35,305 nucleotides of DNA from Curtobacterium sp. MCBA15_009 (GTDB taxonomy: Bacteria > Actinomycetota > Actinomycetes > Actinomycetales > Microbacteriaceae): the NCBI RefSeq assembly GCF_001864895.1, contig NZ_MJGO01000007.1:838-36142 (forward strand), given 5' to 3'. Positions 16,741 through 25,010 of this stretch are shown one piece after another. The stretch's first letter is position 1; every line of letters begins with the position of its first letter. Made by a program: the position numbers and the translations under genes. The notes beneath the pieces were generated by a model. The model made no database searches. It saw nothing but the letters and a program-made list of their open reading frames with translations, and was not told where the DNA came from.

Positions 16741-19373
16741 GCGCGGGCCGCCGCGGTGCTGTCGGCGGTCGCGGTGTGGCCGGTCTCCGCGACACGGCTC
16801 CCCAGGGGATGGATGAGCCCGACGCAGCTGTACGCCAGGTCCGGGCGTGCGACCACCGGGACGCCGCGCTCCCGTGACAGGGCGACGACGTGCGCGACGT
16901 CCGGGTCGTCCGGGTCGCGGACGAGCACCTGCCACGGCACACGGCGGAGCAGCACGCGGGTCGTCTCGCCGACGCCGGGCTTGACGAGGTGCAGGTCCTC
17001 GATGCCGAACTCCGCGCCGACGGCCTCGACGGTGCGCATGCCCCGCCAGTCGACGGCGCGCTCCGGGGCGGTGCCGGTCGGCGGTTCGCGGTCGATCGTC
17101 TCCTGCACGCGGGCGGTCACGTCGGGGAAGCGCTCGGCGATCGTCGCGATGTAGGAGCGGGACCGGTCGCGGTCGGCGAGGTCCCGGTACTGCTTCGCGC
17201 CGTGCAGGGTGCCCTCCGGCGTCCAGCGGCGGTTGAACACCGTGCGGGACACGAGCCCGGACACGGTGGAGTTGAGGCAGGCGGACGGCACGAGGTAGTC
17301 CTCGCGGGTGCCGTGCAGCGGGGTGCAGCCGGCCGGGTCGGCGAGGACGGCGAGGTCGCTGCGGAACCGGACCCCGTCCGTCGCCGCGAAGCGGTCGAGT
17401 GCGTCGGTGAGCTCCCGGGTGATGGCGCCCTTGCCCGTCCAGCCGTCGACGAACACGACCTGCTCGGGGTCGTGGTGGGCGGCGAGCCAGCGCAGGGCCG
17501 TCTCGTCGATGCCCACCCCGCGGACGATGCTCGCCGTGTAGTGCGGCAGCAGGACGTCGTGGTGCTCGAGGGCCCAGCGGCGCATGAGGACACCGACCGG
17601 GGTGCCGGCGCGGGCGAGCGAGACGAGGACGGCTCGAGGGCGGTCCCGGAGCACCAGTTCGGTGACGACCCCGACCGCCTCGGCGATGCGTTCCGCCGAG
17701 CGGTCGAGCGCGTCGCGGTAGAGCTCCTCGTAGGCGTCGGACGGCACGTACTCGACCGGGAGCGACTCCGCGTAGTTCGCGCCCTCGAGCTGGATCGCGC
17801 GCTCCCGCGACGCGGTGTCGGCCTCGAGCTCGGCGTCCGCCAGGTCCTGCAGCAGCCAGGTGACGTCGTCGGGCTCGTAGGACCCGAACGATGGCCCGGT
17901 GAGCGGTCGCGGTGGGGTGTGCGCCGTGGTCCCGGCGAGCGGGCTGTCGACCACGACGACCTGGGGGGCGACCGCGCCGAGGGCGGCGAGCAGGCCGTCG
18001 TCGCCCTCGAGTGCGGCGGTGTCCGTGCCGGGCTCCGGCAGGACGACGATCGCGTCGAACCCGCGGACGTTGTAGGCGTAGCGCTCGCCCGGACCGTCGA
18101 CGGTGCGGTCGTGGGAACGGTGCCGGACGCCGGAGCGGATGGGCCACGACGGGTCGTCGAGGATCGCGACGGGGGAGCGGGTCGTCGTCGAGGACCGGAC
18201 GTCGCGTCCGCTCTGCCGGCGGAGGGCGTCGGCGACCGTGAGCGGCGTGTGCATGTGCTCCTCGGTGCCGAGCACGAGCACCCGCCTGGCGGTCGGGTCG
18301 AGCCGGGCGAGCACGTCGGCCGCGATGCCCTCGACGTCGGTGCGCGGCTGTCGGACCCGTGCCGCGGGGGTGCCGTGGCGGTCCACGGTGGTGGCCGGGG
18401 CGGCGACGCGGACCGGGGACGGCTCCGGGAGCCCGGGCGCGGACCCGGTGCGGGCACCGTCCGTCGGCCGGCTCGCGCCCGAGGCCACGAGCGCCGCGGC
18501 GGTGTCCAGGACGTCCGCCGGCAGGTCGACCCGACCCCGGCCGAGGGCGACGACGTCGACGCGGGCGCCGAGCTCGTCGGCGAGAGCCGCGGTCGCAGCG
18601 GTGTCCGCCGCGGACCGCAGGTCGACGAGGCTCGCGATGACCCAGTGGCGCTGCGGCGCGACGGCGTGCAGGGCGCGGATGGTCTCGCGGGCGGTGCGGC
18701 CGGTGCTCAGCTCGTCGTCGACGAGCACGACCGTGCCGTCCCGGGGCAGCCAGTCGGCGTCCGCCGGCAGCAGCCGGTGCGCGGTGGCGTGGGAGTGCTC
18801 CTCGGAGAACCCCGCGGCCGGCACGGAGCCGGGCGGGTCGTGCCGGGTGGAGTGCAGGTACGCGGACCCGAGGGTCTCGGCGACGAGCGCACCGAGGGCG
18901 GTGGCGGTCTCGGCGAAGCCGAGGACGAGCACGTCCGGGTGGTCGGTCCGGTGCGCGGCGAGGTCGGTGCGGAGCGTCGTGGCCGCGCGGTGCAGCCCGG
19001 ACGAGCGGTCGACGTCCACGTCGAGGTCGGCATCCACGTCGACGTCGGCATCGGTGCGCTCGGTGATCGCTCGCTGGTCGCGGAGCACCGCGTCGAGCCG
19101 TGCGACGACGGCGTCGTCGAAGCGTGGACGTGCGGGGGCGTCGAGCAGGTCGGCCACGAGGGTGCCGAGGGCCTCGCCGGCGAGCAGCGCGACCGCCGGC
19201 ACGGTCGGCACGTGCTTGGCGAGCACCGTCGAGACGAGCAGGTGCGCTCGCTTCGGGTTGCGGCGCAGCGCCAGGCGCACGAGGTCGCCGAGCGGCACCG
19301 TCGGGCCCTGCTGCCCGTCGGCGTCGACGACGGCCAGGCCCAGGTCGGCGGGGGACGGCAGGGGCACGTTCAC
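16737..19373 (-). CDS. fusion protein: PRTase-TRSP joined to StiP/PRTase-PELOTA
   Basis: This 878-aa protein joins two proteins that are commonly separate genes in Ter operons. Residues 1-300 form an orotate-type phosphoribosyltransferase with a PRPP loop VVLVDDELSTGRTA (215-228). Residues 345-480 are a TRSP domain, with the literal TRSP motif at 398-401. Residues 495-770 are the StiP domain; databases call it a cysteine protease, but it was first described as a PRTase and shows a PRPP-like loop VVFVDGWTGKGAI (639-651). Residues 795-860 look like the PELOTA RNA-binding domain. An Asp/Val run occurs at 108-122. The start is GTG, overlapping the aldolase stop by 4 bases (GTGA). Biochemical function is unknown; synthesis of a ribonucleoside-like molecule has been proposed. 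Confidence 0.88.
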   Translation of the reverse strand: MNVPLPSPADLGLAVVDADGQQGPTVPLGDLVRLALRRNPKRAHLLVSTVLAKHVPTVPAVALLAGEALGTLVADLLDAPARPRFDDAVVARLDAVLRDQRAITERTDADVDVDADLDVDVDRSSGLHRAATTLRTDLAAHRTDHPDVLVLGFAETATALGALVAETLGSAYLHSTRHDPPGSVPAAGFSEEHSHATAHRLLPADADWLPRDGTVVLVDDELSTGRTARETIRALHAVAPQRHWVIASLVDLRSAADTAATAALADELGARVDVVALGRGRVDLPADVLDTAAALVASGASRPTDGARTGSAPGLPEPSPVRVAAPATTVDRHGTPAARVRQPRTDVEGIAADVLARLDPTARRVLVLGTEEHMHTPLTVADALRRQSGRDVRSSTTTRSPVAILDDPSWPIRSGVRHRSHDRTVDGPGERYAYNVRGFDAIVVLPEPGTDTAALEGDDGLLAALGAVAPQVVVVDSPLAGTTAHTPPRPLTGPSFGSYEPDDVTWLLQDLADAELEADTASRERAIQLEGANYAESLPVEYVPSDAYEELYRDALDRSAERIAEAVGVVTELVLRDRPRAVLVSLARAGTPVGVLMRRWALEHHDVLLPHYTASIVRGVGIDETALRWLAAHHDPEQVVFVDGWTGKGAITRELTDALDRFAATDGVRFRSDLAVLADPAGCTPLHGTREDYLVPSACLNSTVSGLVSRTVFNRRWTPEGTLHGAKQYRDLADRDRSRSYIATIAERFPDVTARVQETIDREPPTGTAPERAVDWRGMRTVEAVGAEFGIEDLHLVKPGVGETTRVLLRRVPWQVLVRDPDDPDVAHVVALSRERGVPVVARPDLAYSCVGLIHPLGSRVAETGHTATADSTAAARA

Positions 19374-20536
19374 GGGAGGCTCCGCTCGAGCAGGTCGACG
19401 TAGGTCACGTCGGGGGTGGACACGCCGAACGCACGGGCACGCAGCATCGTGCGCTCGGCCCAGGCGTGGTGCGGCTTCATCTCGTTCATCTTGTTGCCGT
19501 AGCGCGAGGGGGCGACCCCGCCCGACTCCCGGGCGAGCACGTCGGAGGCGTCCGAGTACTCCTCGTCGGTCACCACCGACATCGCGTGCACGAGCGGCAC
19601 GTGACGCGGGTGGATGACCGTCTTGCCGGTGAGGCCGTTCGCGCGGTCGAGCGCCACCTCGCGGAGCAGGCCGTCGAAGCCCTCGAGCAGCAGCTGGCGG
19701 CGCAGTGCCAGGTCGCCGGCCTCCTGGAACGGGGTGGTGCGGAGCTGGGTCTTGAACACGCGGTCCGACGAGGGGTAGTGCTCCCACACGGGCCCCGCGA
19801 CGACGAACCCGTCGTTCGCGCGGCCGAGTGTGTTGACGACGTCGCCGATGACGGAGGCGAGGACGTGCACGTCGTGCACGGTGAGGTCGGACGGGCGCCG
19901 GAGCCCGAAGACGCTCGACAGGTCGGTCGCGCCGATGCGCACCGCCAGCACGTCGGCCCGTCGGGCGGCGAGCAGCTCGTGGATGCCGGCGAGCGTCGTC
20001 GCCCGGGTCTCGCGGTGCATGATCGACGGCGACTCGAGGATCGGCATGACGAGCAGCCGTCGGCCGCCGCTCCGCGTGGCGTTCACCCGGTCGAGGACGG
20101 AGAAGTACCGTTCCCCGGCGCCGTCGGTCGCCTCGAACTTCGGCAGCACGATGCCGCTCAGCGCGTCGAGCGGGCGGTCACCGAACCGCTCGACGAGGCG
20201 CTCGAGGTGCTCGGGGCTGCGGACGCGCAGGAAGAGCTGCGGCAGCACCGCCGGGTCGTCCTCGGTGGCGAGCAGTCGGAGCGCCTGCTCGACCTGCTGC
20301 TCGGCGAGCGGGAGGTCGTCGTCGGCGACGGAGTCCTCGAGGCAGAGCACCAGGGACCCGGCACCGAGCGCCGTCTGCCGGTGCACGTCGCGCACCAGGT
20401 CCGGCCGGATGCCCGGGACGTACAGGGTCGCGCCGAGCGCGACGGCACGCAGGGCCGGATCGCTGTCGCGTCCGACGTCCTCCGGTTCGCGCAGGAACAG
20501 CGCGCCGTGGTCGTCCAGGTTCGCGAAGTGCCGCAT
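19370..20536 (-). CDS. HpcH/HpaI aldolase (citrate lyase beta-like) of the Ter island
   Basis: The 388-aa protein is a TIM-barrel C-C lyase of the HpcH/CitE superfamily. Visible motifs are GATLYVPGIRPDLV, LCLEDSVADDD with the metal-binding acidic pair, IVLPKFEA, MPILESPSIM (conserved Glu) and RIGATDLSSVFGLRR, plus GKTVIHPRHVPLV near the end. It has the longer N- and C-terminal parts of the Ter-linked branch, not of citrate lyase, and no citrate lyase alpha or gamma genes are present. It starts 3 bases after the upstream stop and its own stop overlaps the fusion gene start. Predicted to act in the same unknown biosynthetic route. Confidence 0.9.
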   Translation of the reverse strand: MRHFANLDDHGALFLREPEDVGRDSDPALRAVALGATLYVPGIRPDLVRDVHRQTALGAGSLVLCLEDSVADDDLPLAEQQVEQALRLLATEDDPAVLPQLFLRVRSPEHLERLVERFGDRPLDALSGIVLPKFEATDGAGERYFSVLDRVNATRSGGRRLLVMPILESPSIMHRETRATTLAGIHELLAARRADVLAVRIGATDLSSVFGLRRPSDLTVHDVHVLASVIGDVVNTLGRANDGFVVAGPVWEHYPSSDRVFKTQLRTTPFQEAGDLALRRQLLLEGFDGLLREVALDRANGLTGKTVIHPRHVPLVHAMSVVTDEEYSDASDVLARESGGVAPSRYGNKMNEMKPHHAWAERTMLRARAFGVSTPDVTYVDLLERSLP

Positions 20537-20539
20537 CGG

Positions 20540-21403
20540 TCAGCCTCTCGGGTTCGGGGCGGAGAGGACGAACCCGAACGCGGCGAACACGTCGCCGTCG
20601 TGCGACGCCCGCGGGAAGGGTTCTGCCCGCAGTTCCAGTTCGCCGTCGAGCACCGACAGCGCGGTGATCGTCATGGTCTCGGGGTCGCCGGCGTCCACCG
20701 CCAGCACCGTGCCGTCGTGCAGGCTCACGACGGCCCGGTCGTCGCCGCGTGCCATCACGAGGGCGCGGCGGAGCGAACGGACGTGCCGGAGCGCGACGAC
20801 GACGTCGCCGTCGTGGAAGCCGACCAGGGGCCGGTTGCCCGGCGTCTGCACGTCGCGCCCGGCAGCACGGCCGTCCGACGTCGTGGCGCCGACGATCCCG
20901 TCGACGGTCTCCCACGCCACGCTGGTCGCGCCGGACACACGGAGCGCCCCCACCGCCGAACGCCGGCGGTCGACGCGCACGACCGGGGTGTCCGGACCGA
21001 GCATCCTGACGTCGGCCGGATCGGGTGCCGGGAAGGGGCGGACCCGGGAGGCGCGGGCACGTCGGCGTTCGAGCACGCGTTCCGAGACGGTCCCCTGCGC
21101 CGCCGCGGTGCGGTCCGGCGCGCGCGTCTCGTCGGCGGGCGCGGGCGCGGTCCGCGAGGCGGGCGGGGTGGCGGCCGGTGCCGCGGCCGGTGCCGCGGGC
21201 GGTGCTGCCGGCGGTCGGTCGAACCCGAGGCTCAGCCCGGCACCGCGGGCGACCGGGGCAGCCGTGCCCGCGCCCGCGCCGGTGCTCGTGCCCGGGTCCG
21301 TGCTCGGACGCGGGTCGTCGGCGACCGCTCCGGCGCCTGCGCTCGACGGATGGTCCTGCGCCGGACGCGTGCGTCGTCGCAGGTACGGGTGCCGTGCGGT
21401 CAT
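20540..21403 (-). CDS. Ter-island protein of unknown function, Pro/Ala-rich N-terminus
   Basis: I do not recognise this 287-aa protein. About residues 20-105 are a disordered Pro/Ala/Gly-rich stretch holding a short GLSLGF segment that faintly recalls the start of TerD proteins. Residues 105-125 are basic (SERVLERRRARASR). The rest appears to be a beta-rich domain, with VALRHVRSLRRALVMARGDDRAVVSLHDGTVLAVD and a C-terminal GDVFAAFGFVLSAPNP. The ATG at 21403 overlaps the TerD stop by 4 bases. It could be a highly diverged TerA/TerD-type protein, but that is a guess. Position between TerD and the aldolase ties it to the island's function. Confidence 0.75.
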   Translation of the reverse strand: MTARHPYLRRRTRPAQDHPSSAGAGAVADDPRPSTDPGTSTGAGAGTAAPVARGAGLSLGFDRPPAAPPAAPAAAPAATPPASRTAPAPADETRAPDRTAAAQGTVSERVLERRRARASRVRPFPAPDPADVRMLGPDTPVVRVDRRRSAVGALRVSGATSVAWETVDGIVGATTSDGRAAGRDVQTPGNRPLVGFHDGDVVVALRHVRSLRRALVMARGDDRAVVSLHDGTVLAVDAGDPETMTITALSVLDGELELRAEPFPRASHDGDVFAAFGFVLSAPNPRG

Positions 21404-21960
21404 CGCGCGCGGCCGATGCCGTGGTCGGCACGGAGGCCGGTGAGGCCCGTGGTGTAGCCCTGCCCGACGGCACGGAACTTCCACTCGGCGCGGTGCCGGT
21501 ACAGCTCGCCGAGGATGACGGCGTCGATCGTGTGGTTCCGCTCGGAGGGCAGTGCGAAGCGCACGAGCTCACGGCCGTCCGGCGCGCACACGCGGATCGC
21601 CATCGAGCGGATCGACCCGAGGTCCTTCGGGGACCGCGGGTCCGGGTCGAGGTACACCGCGAAGACGATCTTGTCGACGGCCTCCGGCACGGAGCGGAGG
21701 TCGACGTCGATCTCCTCCTGGTCGGACTCGTCCACGTAGCGCACCGCGGCCGAGGCGTCGTCGATCTGGTTGAAGAACACCAGGTCGTCGTCGGAGAGCA
21801 CGCGGCCGTCGGTGCCGCAGACGATCGCCAGGGGCACGAGCTCGGCGGACGGGCCGCGGCTCGGGATCTGCTCCCACGCGATCCCGACGACCACGGCGGT
21901 CAGGTCGGGGTTCTCGGCGGTGAGCGCGGCGTTCGCGCCGGGCACGAGCTCCCCGGTCAC
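21400..21960 (-). CDS. divergent TerD-family protein without the acidic calcium segment
   Basis: The 186-aa protein keeps TerD marks: VVVGIAWE near residue 24, LVFFNQ (60-65), and the C-terminal [23 protein letters not shown] (151-173), nearly identical to the other copies. The GDN-TG-G-GDDE segment, which in TerD helps bind calcium, is replaced by DDASAAVRYVDESDQEEIDVDL, so calcium binding may be altered or lost. The start is GTG, overlapping the upstream stop by 4 bases (GTGA), and its stop overlaps the next ATG by 4. Probably a structural or specialised partner of the canonical TerD proteins. Confidence 0.88.
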   Translation of the reverse strand: MTGELVPGANAALTAENPDLTAVVVGIAWEQIPSRGPSAELVPLAIVCGTDGRVLSDDDLVFFNQIDDASAAVRYVDESDQEEIDVDLRSVPEAVDKIVFAVYLDPDPRSPKDLGSIRSMAIRVCAPDGRELVRFALPSERNHTIDAVILGELYRHRAEWKFRAVGQGYTTGLTGLRADHGIGRAR

Positions 21961-22514
21961 GAGCCCGCTCCCGGGAGTCGCAGGCCGGGGTCGCCCTCGC
22001 CGAGACGCCCCTGCAGGAAGCGGCCGTGCGCGGAGAGCTCGGCGATGGCGCCGCTCCTGATCTGTTCGTGCATGTCCTCCACCGTCTCCGCGACGACGTC
22101 GAGTTGGGCCGCCAGCGACCGGGTGGTGGCGCTGTCGGGCGTGCGGTCCTCCGGCGGGAGGGAGCGGTAGGTGCGCACCGGCGTCGGGACGTAGTCGCCC
22201 ACGATCGCCTGGAACAGGTACCGCTGCTCGGTCGACGCACCCTGGGCGACGACGGTGCGGGACACCTGGCGCAGCTGGTCCTCGACGTGCCGGACGCGCG
22301 ACGAGATCACGGTCGGGAGGTCGGCGCCGGCGGCACGGACGACCGTGCGCAGGTCGTCGAGGCCCGCGGCCGTCGCGGCGTCGTCGGTGGCGCCCCCGGA
22401 ACCGCGCACGTCGATGCGCGCCGCCGCGGCAGCGGCCACCGACGACGCGGACTCCGGCTCGGGCGGACGTGGGTCGTCACCGCGGCCGAAGAGCCCGCGG
22501 AGCCGGTCACGCAC
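21957..22514 (-). CDS. Ter-island protein of unknown function (185 aa)
   Basis: No family is recognised. The basic start RDRLRGLFGRGDDP is followed by an Ala-rich stretch, then a mainly helical body: LDDLRTVVRAAGADLPTVISSRVRHVEDQLRQVSRTV, a YLFQAIVGDYVPTPVRTYRSLPPEDRTPDS segment, and two further helices ending in AELSAHGRFLQGRLGEG. No membrane segment or signal peptide is seen. The YVPTPVRTYRSLP motif looks like a conserved core. The start is GTG, 18 bases after telA, and the stop overlaps the next gene's start. Gene position suggests that it works with TelA or TerD. Confidence 0.78.
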   Translation of the reverse strand: MRDRLRGLFGRGDDPRPPEPESASSVAAAAAARIDVRGSGGATDDAATAAGLDDLRTVVRAAGADLPTVISSRVRHVEDQLRQVSRTVVAQGASTEQRYLFQAIVGDYVPTPVRTYRSLPPEDRTPDSATTRSLAAQLDVVAETVEDMHEQIRSGAIAELSAHGRFLQGRLGEGDPGLRLPGAGS

Positions 22515-22532
22515 GGCCCGTGACCGCCTCGG

Positions 22533-23750
22533 TCATCGGGTCGGACGGTTGGAGTCGTCGGACTGCAGGGAACGCTCGAGGTAGGGCTTCGAGCGTTCGA
22601 TGCCGGACTCGAGCGCCGCGACGGTCGAGGACATGTTCTTCGCGGCCTCGGACCGGAAGGTGTCGATCGCGTCCATCGTCTGGAACACGTTGTCGAACGC
22701 CTTCTGCAGCGTCTCCACGCTGACGCCGGAGTTCGTCGCCTGCTGGTGGATCCGCGTCGTCTGGTCGCGCAGCATCTCGCTCGTCTGCAGGATCATCGCG
22801 TTCGTGGTGTTGTTCACCGCGTCGATCTGGTCGAGCACCATCTTCTGGTTCGCCAGGGCCTGCGCGACGATCACCGCGGTGCGCAGCGCGGCGATGGTCG
22901 TGGTCCGGGCCCGCTCGACGCCCTTGATGAGCTCGGTGTTGTTCTTGCGGATGAGGTCCATCGCGAGGTAGCCCTGCACCGACACCGCGAGCTGGGTCAG
23001 GATGTCCTGGTGCCGCTGGCGGACCGGGAAGAGCACGTCCGACTCGAGCTTCTGCGCCTCGTCGACACGGCCGCTGTTCCGCAGCGTGTCGATCTTCTGC
23101 ACCGCGGCCGCGTCGAGGGCCTTCGCGAAGACGGCGTACTCGCTCAGCTGCTGCATGGTCTCCCACAGCTGGACCTTCTCGTCGGCGAGCGAGGCGTTGT
23201 CCTTGCGGAGCTCGTCCTGCCCGGCCATGAGCGACTTGATGATCGCGTCGAGCTGGGTCTGCGCCGACTCGTACTTCTGGAAGTACTTCGCCAGCTTGTT
23301 CCCGCCCGGGATCATGCCGAGGATCTTCCGGCCGGTGCTGAGGTCGGCCTGGTTCGGCGTGAGGTCCTCGACCGTGGAGCGGAGGTCGCCCAGGGTCGAG
23401 GCCACGCGCACCTGCGCGTTGTCACCGGTGCGGCGGGCACCCGCGACCGAGGACTGCGAGCGGTCGAGCATGCGCGACGAGAAGCCGCCGGAGCGGGCGA
23501 TCTCGCCACCGGCGATCGACGTGATGCCGTCGACCTTGTCGCCGAACTCGGGGGAGCGGGGGTCGAGCGCGGCGACCTCGTCCACGAAGTCGCGCGCCTG
23601 TGCGGCGATCTGCGACTGCCGACCCGGGTCGACCGGGACCATGCCCGGCGCGTCGTCCGGCGTGACGGTCTCCGGGGCGTCCGCCGGCTTGAGGACGAGG
23701 GCGTCCTCGGCGTTGTCGGCGGGCTCCGGCGGGGCGAGGGGTCCGGGCAT
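22533..23750 (-). CDS. TelA-family toxic anion resistance protein
   Basis: The 405-aa protein belongs to the TelA family, linked to resistance to tellurite and other stresses and usually found beside terD genes. Seen here: a variable acidic N-terminus (residues 1-60), then a long helical, probably coiled-coil body with AQTQLDAIIKSLMAGQDELRKDN, LFPVRQRHQDILTQLAVSVQGYLAMDLIRKNNTELIKGVERARTTT and ALRTAVIVAQALANQKMVLDQI. Length matches the family. AGGAG lies about 8 bases before the ATG. It follows two TerD genes on the same strand with a 49-base gap. Molecular action is not established for the family. Confidence 0.93.
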   Translation of the reverse strand: MPGPLAPPEPADNAEDALVLKPADAPETVTPDDAPGMVPVDPGRQSQIAAQARDFVDEVAALDPRSPEFGDKVDGITSIAGGEIARSGGFSSRMLDRSQSSVAGARRTGDNAQVRVASTLGDLRSTVEDLTPNQADLSTGRKILGMIPGGNKLAKYFQKYESAQTQLDAIIKSLMAGQDELRKDNASLADEKVQLWETMQQLSEYAVFAKALDAAAVQKIDTLRNSGRVDEAQKLESDVLFPVRQRHQDILTQLAVSVQGYLAMDLIRKNNTELIKGVERARTTTIAALRTAVIVAQALANQKMVLDQIDAVNNTTNAMILQTSEMLRDQTTRIHQQATNSGVSVETLQKAFDNVFQTMDAIDTFRSEAAKNMSSTVAALESGIERSKPYLERSLQSDDSNRPTR

Positions 23751-23799
23751 CGGTCTGCTCCTGGTTGCTGTCGGTGCGGGTGTGGTGGGTGCGGCGGGG

Positions 23800-24378
23800 T
23801 CAGCCGAGCTGGACGCCGAAGTCCGTCGCGATGCCGGCGAGGCCGGTCGTGTAGCCCTGGCCGACGGCGCGGAACTTCCACTCGGCGCCGTTGCGGTAGA
23901 GCTCCGAGAAGATCATCGCGGTCTCGGGAGCGGCGTCCTCCGACAGGTCGTAGCGCACGATCTCGGTGCCGTCCTGGTCGAGCACGCGCGAGTACGCGCT
24001 GCGGACCTGGCCGAAGTTCTGCCGTCGCGCCTCGCCCTGGTCGATCGAGACCACGATGACGACGCGCTCGACGTCGGCGGGCACGGCCTGCAGGTCGATG
24101 GCGATGCGCTCGTCGTCGCCGTCGCCCTCGCCGGTCCGGTTGTCGCCCTGGTGCTCCACCGAGCCGTCGGCGCTGCGCGGCTGGTTGTAGAAGATGAAGT
24201 CCGCGTCGGAGCGGACCTTGCCCGAGGCGCCGACGAGCAGCGCCGAGGCGTCGAGGTCGAACTGCTCACCGGCGGTGGTGCGCGGGTCCCAGCCGAGGCC
24301 GACGGTCGCGACGGTCAATCCGGGGCTCGTCTTGGTGAGCGAGAGGTTGTTGCCCTTCGCGAGGGTGAGTCCTGCCAT
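23800..24378 (-). CDS. TerD-family calcium-binding stress protein (copy 3)
   Basis: The 192-aa protein has a full TerD domain: [38 protein letters not shown] (27-48), FIFYNQ, the calcium-site segment [13 protein letters not shown] (78-90), NFGQVRSAY and [15 protein letters not shown]. It is nearly a duplicate of its neighbour at 24410-24991, sharing the long central stretches exactly, which points to tandem duplication with later divergence in loops. GGAAGG precedes the ATG at 24378; the upstream extension of the frame is not TerD-like. Cytosolic; TerD proteins bind calcium and are thought to scaffold Ter complexes near the membrane. Confidence 0.95.
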   Translation of the reverse strand: MAGLTLAKGNNLSLTKTSPGLTVATVGLGWDPRTTAGEQFDLDASALLVGASGKVRSDADFIFYNQPRSADGSVEHQGDNRTGEGDGDDERIAIDLQAVPADVERVVIVVSIDQGEARRQNFGQVRSAYSRVLDQDGTEIVRYDLSEDAAPETAMIFSELYRNGAEWKFRAVGQGYTTGLAGIATDFGVQLG

Positions 24379-24409
24379 GGTCGTGCCTTCCGTTCGTTCG
24401 GGGGTGGCG

Positions 24410-24991
24410 TCAGTCGAGGACGACGCCGTAGTCGGTGGCCACGCCGCGCAGGCCGGTGGCGTAGCCCTGGCCCACCGCGCGGAACTTCCACTCACCGTCG
24501 TACCGGTAGATCTCCGAGAAGATCATCCCGGTCTCGGACGCGGCGTCCTCGGTGAGGTCGTACCGGACGACCTCGTTGCCGGTCTCGTCGTTCACGACGC
24601 GGCAGAACGCGCCGCGGACCTGGCCGAAGTTCTGCCGACGCAGCTCGGCTTGGTCGATGGTCACGACGATGACGACGCGCTCGACGTCGGGCGCGACGGC
24701 GTCGAGGTCGATGAGGATCTGCTCGTCGTCGCCGTCGCCCTCACCGGTGCGGTTGTCGCCCTGGTGGACGACGGCGCCGTCGACGGACTGCAGCTGGTTG
24801 TAGAAGATGAAGTCGTCGTTCGACCGGACCTTGCCGTTCGCCGCGACGAGGAGCGCCGAGGCGTCGAGATCGAACTGCTCGCCCGCGGTCGTGCGGGGGT
24901 CCCAGCCGAGGCCGATCATCGCACGGCGCAGGCCCGGGTCGGTCTTGCTGAGGGAGAGGTTCGTGCCCTTGGAGAGCGAGAGGGAAGCCAT
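24410..24991 (-). CDS. TerD-family calcium-binding stress protein (copy 2)
   Basis: The 193-aa TerD protein starts [16 protein letters not shown] and carries [41 protein letters not shown] (78-90), NFGQVRGAF and [15 protein letters not shown]. The acidic segment matches the calcium-binding site known for TerD. It is the closest paralogue of the 23800-24378 gene. GGAAGGA lies about 10 bases before the ATG at 24991, which fixes the start. Middle gene of the terD triplet, with gaps of 19 and 31 bases to its neighbours, so cotranscription is likely. Confidence 0.95.
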   Translation of the reverse strand: MASLSLSKGTNLSLSKTDPGLRRAMIGLGWDPRTTAGEQFDLDASALLVAANGKVRSNDDFIFYNQLQSVDGAVVHQGDNRTGEGDGDDEQILIDLDAVAPDVERVVIVVTIDQAELRRQNFGQVRGAFCRVVNDETGNEVVRYDLTEDAASETGMIFSEIYRYDGEWKFRAVGQGYATGLRGVATDYGVVLD

Positions 24992-25010
24992 CTGGTGCGG
25001 GTCCTTCCGC

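Noticed and set aside
16890..19403. 837-aa open frame antisense to the PRTase/StiP fusion gene
   Set aside because: Shadow frame rich in Val, Arg, Gly and Asp with no domain; the minus strand shows recognisable motifs.
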